This document shows positions 14,417 to 17,841 of a DNA stretch of 17,841 bases, in pieces. Source of the DNA: Planctomycetia bacterium (GTDB taxonomy: Bacteria; Planctomycetota; Phycisphaerae; Phycisphaerales; SM1A02); the NCBI GenBank assembly GCA_005799205.1, contig SYHM01000130.1, forward strand, positions 1 through 17,841, given 5' to 3'. The position numbers and the translations under genes were made by a program. How positions within the stretch are numbered: the stretch's first letter is position 1; each line of letters opens with the position of its first letter. The notes beneath the pieces are model-generated. The model did no database searches. It worked only from the letters and a program-made list of their open reading frames with translations, and was not told where the DNA came from.

Positions 14417-16507
14417 CTACGCGGGATTCGCGAGCGCATCGGGGGGCAGCTGCTCAGTGGGCGCGGGGGTGGAGGGCGTCTGGGCCGTCGGCGGTGTTGG
14501 CAATTCGCGTTGCAGCAACTCGGTCACCGATGGACGCTCAAAGGCCTCGCCTCTCATGATGCGATCGACTTCTTCGCGTGAGAGCGTCTCGACACTCAGC
14601 AGTGCTTCTGCGACAGCGAGCACCTTAGGCCAGTGCTCATCGATGAGTTTTGTGGCGTCTCGATACGCAGCATCGATCAACATTCGCACCTCTTCGTCGA
14701 TGACGCGCGCAGTCTCGGGTGAGTAGTCCTTTTCTGGAATGAACGCTTCCTTGTCATCCGCGCTCGCGTAGTTCACGAATCCGAGCCGGTCGGACATTCC
14801 CCATTGCAAGACCATGGTGCGCGCGTATGAAGTCACCATGCGAATGTCCATTGAGGCACCGCTCGAGATGTCTCCCGTCTTGCGCTCTTCGGCGATCCGT
14901 CCGCCACACAGCACGCGCATTGTGGCGAGCAAGTGTCGTCTCGAATAGCCGTATCGGTCCTTCTCGGGGAGGCTGAATGTGGTTCCGAGGGCTTGGCCCC
15001 GCGGGATAATCGTCACCTTGTGCAGGGGGTCGGCATCGTCGAGCAGGACCTGAAGGACCGCATGCCCGGACTCGTGATAGGCCGTGGCGACACGCTCTTC
15101 GTGTTCGATCTTTCGGCTCTTGTTGGCACGCCCCCAGCGCACTTTGTCGCGCGCCTCTTCGAGGTCCGCGAGTTCGACTGTGTCCTTATCTGCCATCGTT
15201 GCGATGATCGCCGCTTCATTGATGAGTGCCGCGAGATCGGCCCCAGAGAACATGGGGGTGCCTCGCGCGACGCGTTGCAGATCGACGCTGGGGGCCATCT
15301 TGACCTTTCGAGAGTGCACTGTGAGGATCTGAAATCGTCCGCGCAAGTCCGGAAGTGGCACTGCAACCTGTCGGTCGAATCGACCGGGACGGGTCAGCGC
15401 TGGATCCAGCACGTCCGGTCGATTGGTTGCCGCGATCACGATGACTTGATCGTTGGCCTCGAATCCGTCCATTTCGACGAGGATTGCATTCAGCGTCTGC
15501 TCGCGCTCGTCATGACCTCCAGAAGAAAAGCCTCCCCCGCGTCGGCGACCAACCGCATCGATCTCGTCGAGGAAGATGATGCACGGCGAATTGTCTTTGG
15601 CTTGTTTGAACAGGTCGCGAACGCGGCTGGCACCAACACCCACGAACATCTCAACGAAGTCCGATCCCGAGATTGAGAAGAAGGGCACATCGGCTTCGCC
15701 AGCGATGGCCTTCGCAAGCAGCGTCTTGCCGCATCCAGGCGAACCAGAGAGCAGAATCCCACGCGGAATCCGCCCGCCCAGCTTGCTGAAGCGCTTAGGG
15801 GTCTTCAGAAACTCAACAATCTCCTGAACTTCCTCTTTCGCTTCGTCAACTCCCGCGACATCTCCGAAGGTGACCTTGACTGTGTCCTTGCTCGTGACAC
15901 GGTGTCGACTCTTGCCGAACGATCCCAGCATTCCACCTGGGCCACCCCCTCCGGCACTGCGCATGCTGCGCGCAATCAAGAACCAGAGCACCGCGAGAAT
16001 CAGCAGGGGAGCAGCAAGTGTCAATAGCAGTTGCATCAGCATGCTCTGCCCGACCTGCTCTTGCCACTTCACCCCCGATGTCGAGAGTTGCTCTCGAATC
16101 CAGTCGTAGTTTCCAGGGATGATTCGCACCCAGACCTGACTACCCTTTTGGCCAGATCGCTCAGTCGCTCCAGGCAACCCTTTCGAGAGCGTCGCCATCA
16201 GCTTGTCGTCTTGGATGACGACCGACGCTGGCTCAAAATAACCTTCCTTCGCGAGCACGAAGAACTCTTGAGGAGTCTGAATTGCTTCACCGCGCTGCGA
16301 ACTGTTCGTGAGCACCGTCCAAATGACTGCAATCAGCGCGAGGACGAGAATCCAAGTCATGAACTGGCGACGCATCTTCGGTGGAGTCTGAGTTGGCTTG
16401 CCATCGGGGGATGGCTTCCCAGAGGGGGTGCGACCCTGTTGAGGGTCATCGCCTTCGTGCGCGATTCGGATTGGATCGTCAGACGTTCGGTTGTTGATCT
16501 CGCTCAT
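14417..16507 (-). CDS. ftsH: ATP-dependent zinc metalloprotease FtsH
   Basis: The 696-residue inner-membrane AAA+ protease degrades misassembled membrane proteins and selected soluble regulators. A Pro/Gly/Lys-rich cytosolic N-tail (1-46) precedes TM1 (about 49-67). A periplasmic domain (68-155) and TM2 (about 157-180) follow. The AAA module has Walker A GSPGCGKT (255-262), pore loop FVEMFVG (284-290), Walker B CIIFLDEID (309-317) and NRPDVLDPALTRPGRFDR (362-379). The zinc site is HESGH (478-482) with D554 as third ligand. The C-terminal ~30 residues are Pro/Thr-rich. The extra-long N-tail and the C-tail are beyond the E. coli form (~644 residues); catalytic residues are intact. It is the third gene of a bamD-lptE-ftsH operon, 48 bp after lptE, with no strong RBS. 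Confidence 0.97.
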   Translation of the reverse strand: MSEINNRTSDDPIRIAHEGDDPQQGRTPSGKPSPDGKPTQTPPKMRRQFMTWILVLALIAVIWTVLTNSSQRGEAIQTPQEFFVLAKEGYFEPASVVIQDDKLMATLSKGLPGATERSGQKGSQVWVRIIPGNYDWIREQLSTSGVKWQEQVGQSMLMQLLLTLAAPLLILAVLWFLIARSMRSAGGGGPGGMLGSFGKSRHRVTSKDTVKVTFGDVAGVDEAKEEVQEIVEFLKTPKRFSKLGGRIPRGILLSGSPGCGKTLLAKAIAGEADVPFFSISGSDFVEMFVGVGASRVRDLFKQAKDNSPCIIFLDEIDAVGRRRGGGFSSGGHDEREQTLNAILVEMDGFEANDQVIVIAATNRPDVLDPALTRPGRFDRQVAVPLPDLRGRFQILTVHSRKVKMAPSVDLQRVARGTPMFSGADLAALINEAAIIATMADKDTVELADLEEARDKVRWGRANKSRKIEHEERVATAYHESGHAVLQVLLDDADPLHKVTIIPRGQALGTTFSLPEKDRYGYSRRHLLATMRVLCGGRIAEERKTGDISSGASMDIRMVTSYARTMVLQWGMSDRLGFVNYASADDKEAFIPEKDYSPETARVIDEEVRMLIDAAYRDATKLIDEHWPKVLAVAEALLSVETLSREEVDRIMRGEAFERPSVTELLQRELPTPPTAQTPSTPAPTEQLPPDALANPA

Positions 16508-16555
16508 GTCACTATCCGTGAAACTTTGACTCGCTCGGGCGTGCTGATCACTGGG

Positions 16556-17095
16556 TTACCACTCACCCTGCAGATTCGCGACTATATCTCGTGCCATCTG
16601 GTGCGTGACGGCGAATCTGCCCAAGTCAATCGGTTGTTTGTTCGGAAGACTTGCGACAAAGACGGCGCTTGATTGAAATCCTGAACGCGAAACAATCGGC
16701 TTTCCTGTGCGCATGTCCATCCACTCGAAGTCGACCGTGACTTTGAAGGCCATTTCTTCGGTGAGTCCCGTCGCAAGACTCTGCGAGAGATTCTGCAGAT
16801 CGACCCGGGTAATCGTCCCACGAAGGACAGTGTCGGCGCGCCCCTCCGAAGTCACCTTGTAGGGAGTCGTCGACTCGACCTCCTTGACAAGCGCATCGGC
16901 GAGTTGAAATGACACCGCACGATCTTGGCTCGAATTCTTGAAAATAGGAAGGGCGATCGTGCGGTACTTTTTCGAGTAGAGCGCACCATTCGAGTAACTC
17001 GACGTCGAGTCGGCCGAACAACCGACGATGCTGACCGCGATCAAGAGCAGAATCCAACCCGTGAGAGCTCTCGTCACCATCTGTGGAAGGCTCAT
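16556..17095 (-). CDS. lptE: LPS-assembly lipoprotein LptE-like
   Basis: The 179-residue lipoprotein has an N-terminal hydrophobic segment (LTGWILLLIAVSIVGC) with an SIVGC lipobox (C26). The mature part fits the LptE family (PF04390). Near the N-terminus is the pattern YRTIALPIFKNSSQDR (44-59), then a helix LADALVKEV (66-74), RADTVLRGTITRV (86-98) and a strand with the TVDFEWMDMRTGKPI block. LptE plugs and folds the outer-membrane LptD barrel that inserts lipopolysaccharide. Sequence conservation in this family is low, so the name rests on pattern, signal and context. The start overlaps the BamD-like stop (ATGA), and ftsH follows 48 bp later. A second Met at residue 6 is possible. LptD is not in the window. 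Confidence 0.8.
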   Translation of the reverse strand: MSLPQMVTRALTGWILLLIAVSIVGCSADSTSSYSNGALYSKKYRTIALPIFKNSSQDRAVSFQLADALVKEVESTTPYKVTSEGRADTVLRGTITRVDLQNLSQSLATGLTEEMAFKVTVDFEWMDMRTGKPIVSRSGFQSSAVFVASLPNKQPIDLGRFAVTHQMARDIVANLQGEW

Positions 17096-17841
17096 GGAGA
17101 GGGCACCGATGATGCAGCGGGTTTGTCAGCGCGAGGTGCTGTGCTCTCCCAGTCCAAACCGAGCAGCGACTTGCGAAGGGCCGCGTAATCAGGGCAAGCC
17201 GCGCGGACCTGATTCGGCAACGCGGCAACGATGGATGGGATCTCACGGAGCGCAATCAGCGTCGCGATCGACTTGGGGTACTTGTCGACAAGGCGGCGGA
17301 TGTACAGCTCGCAAGAGATTGGATCTCCCATGTGCTGATACCACCCCGCCTCAGACAGCAGCTTTGACCCCTCCGATTCATAGATGCGAACGAGCAGTGC
17401 ATCGGCCCCAACGCGCTGAGCCGTGATGGGGTCGAGCGCCTGCAATTCGCGCAGTCGAGCGCTCGCTTCGAAGAGTCCGCGTGCGTCGTAGAGTGGACCC
17501 TTGTAGGCGGCGCAGAGCGAGTAAATGAGCCGTAAACGGGCCTTTTCGACCTGCCGCGACTTCGGATAGTTCTGGACGAAGAGGTCGTAGGCGTCCGCAG
17601 CGAGTTGCATGTCTCGCTTGCGAAAATAGAAGTCGGCGAGTTCCATCCCTGCCTTCTCTGCAAGTTCGCTTCCCGGGAGACGCTCTTGAATGCGAATCAG
17701 TAACTCCTGCGAATCATCCTCTGCGTTGAGCCACCGAAAGGTTCCAAAAAACTTACGGCGAAGCCCGTTCGCGTACGCCGTGGCAATCTGATACTCACGT
17801 TGCAACGCAGTGACGAAGACATCGCTTCCTGGGTAGAGGCG
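17092..17841 (-). CDS. bamD: BamD-like outer-membrane assembly TPR protein, 5' end outside window
   Basis: The frame has no stop up to the window edge, so 249 C-terminal residues are visible and the start, including any lipoprotein signal, is missing. The first visible residues (RLYPGSDVF) already lie inside a tetratricopeptide repeat. Further repeat cores are LPGSELAEKAGMELADFYF, then DLFVQNYPKSRQVEKARL and YIRRLVDKYPKSIATLIAL. This YPxS-A-A-Y pattern fits BamD/YfiO, the periplasmic lipoprotein that works with BamA to fold beta-barrels. The C-terminal ~35 residues are low-complexity (Ala/Ser/Pro). A TTG at 17803-17805 could be read as a start but would cut a TPR. The gene couples to lptE by ATGA. 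Another periplasmic TPR protein such as CpoB is possible but fits less well. Confidence 0.78.
   Translation of the reverse strand, partial: RLYPGSDVFVTALQREYQIATAYANGLRRKFFGTFRWLNAEDDSQELLIRIQERLPGSELAEKAGMELADFYFRKRDMQLAADAYDLFVQNYPKSRQVEKARLRLIYSLCAAYKGPLYDARGLFEASARLRELQALDPITAQRVGADALLVRIYESEGSKLLSEAGWYQHMGDPISCELYIRRLVDKYPKSIATLIALREIPSIVAALPNQVRAACPDYAALRKSLLGLDWESTAPRADKPAASSVPSP

Noticed and set aside
14933..15676. 247-codon open frame on the plus strand
   Set aside because: It lies inside ftsH on the opposite strand; the ftsH frame has every catalytic motif.
17803..17805. TTG start for the BamD-like protein
   Set aside because: The frame stays open to the window edge, and the residues before the TTG continue a TPR, so the true start lies outside.
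1..17841. Defence island, prophage or insertion sequence
   Set aside because: No transposase, integrase, terminal inverted repeats, nuclease-toxin pairs or phage structural genes were seen; all genes are housekeeping or envelope functions.

Overview
The window is a compact, gene-dense bacterial chromosome segment of fairly high GC content. It has almost no intergenic DNA, and many stop/start junctions overlap (ATGA, GTGA, TGATG). The gene set is housekeeping: NAD-glutamate dehydrogenase of the ~115 kDa type, RibF, a DHH/DHHA1 phosphoesterase, an RND/MMPL exporter, class I dihydroorotase, a shortened UvrC, FtsH, LptE and a BamD-like protein. A diderm envelope is implied by bamD-lptE and by several lipoproteins. 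The compact UvrC, the ~985-residue glutamate dehydrogenase and the frequent lack of Shine-Dalgarno sequences suggest Planctomycetota, possibly Phycisphaerae. This placement is inference; the window holds no rRNA or other marker that proves it.

Layout. 1-1094 (+): the tail of an unidentified upstream reading frame, coupled by ATGA to a xylose-isomerase-like TIM-barrel sugar isomerase/epimerase. 1122-5856 (-): a two-gene operon, NAD-glutamate dehydrogenase followed by an exported MuiA-like DUF4139 protein. 5904-8145 (+): ribF, a DHH phosphoesterase and a small lipoprotein with an HMA metal-binding domain, all with overlapping ends. 8105-12222 (-): dihydroorotase (pyrC) followed by a 12-TM HpnN-like RND/MMPL protein; its 3' end overlaps the HMA gene by 41 bp. 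12252-12628 (-): a small Cys-rich repeat lipoprotein with a clear promoter-proximal RBS and a strong intrinsic terminator. 12730-14384 (+): a short uvrC coupled by GTGA to a DUF167 gene. 14417-17841 (-): bamD (runs off the window), lptE and ftsH, an envelope biogenesis and quality-control operon.

No CRISPR array, transposon, prophage, tRNA or rRNA was seen, and no gene-free stretch reaches 300 bases. The region looks like core genome rather than an accessory island, and I see no strong case for a new defence or mobile system. The best leads are the domain-reduced UvrC, the terminator directly upstream of pyrC, the 19-residue Cys-Cys repeat lipoprotein, and the lipid-anchored HMA protein beside an RND protein with a Cys/His-containing loop.
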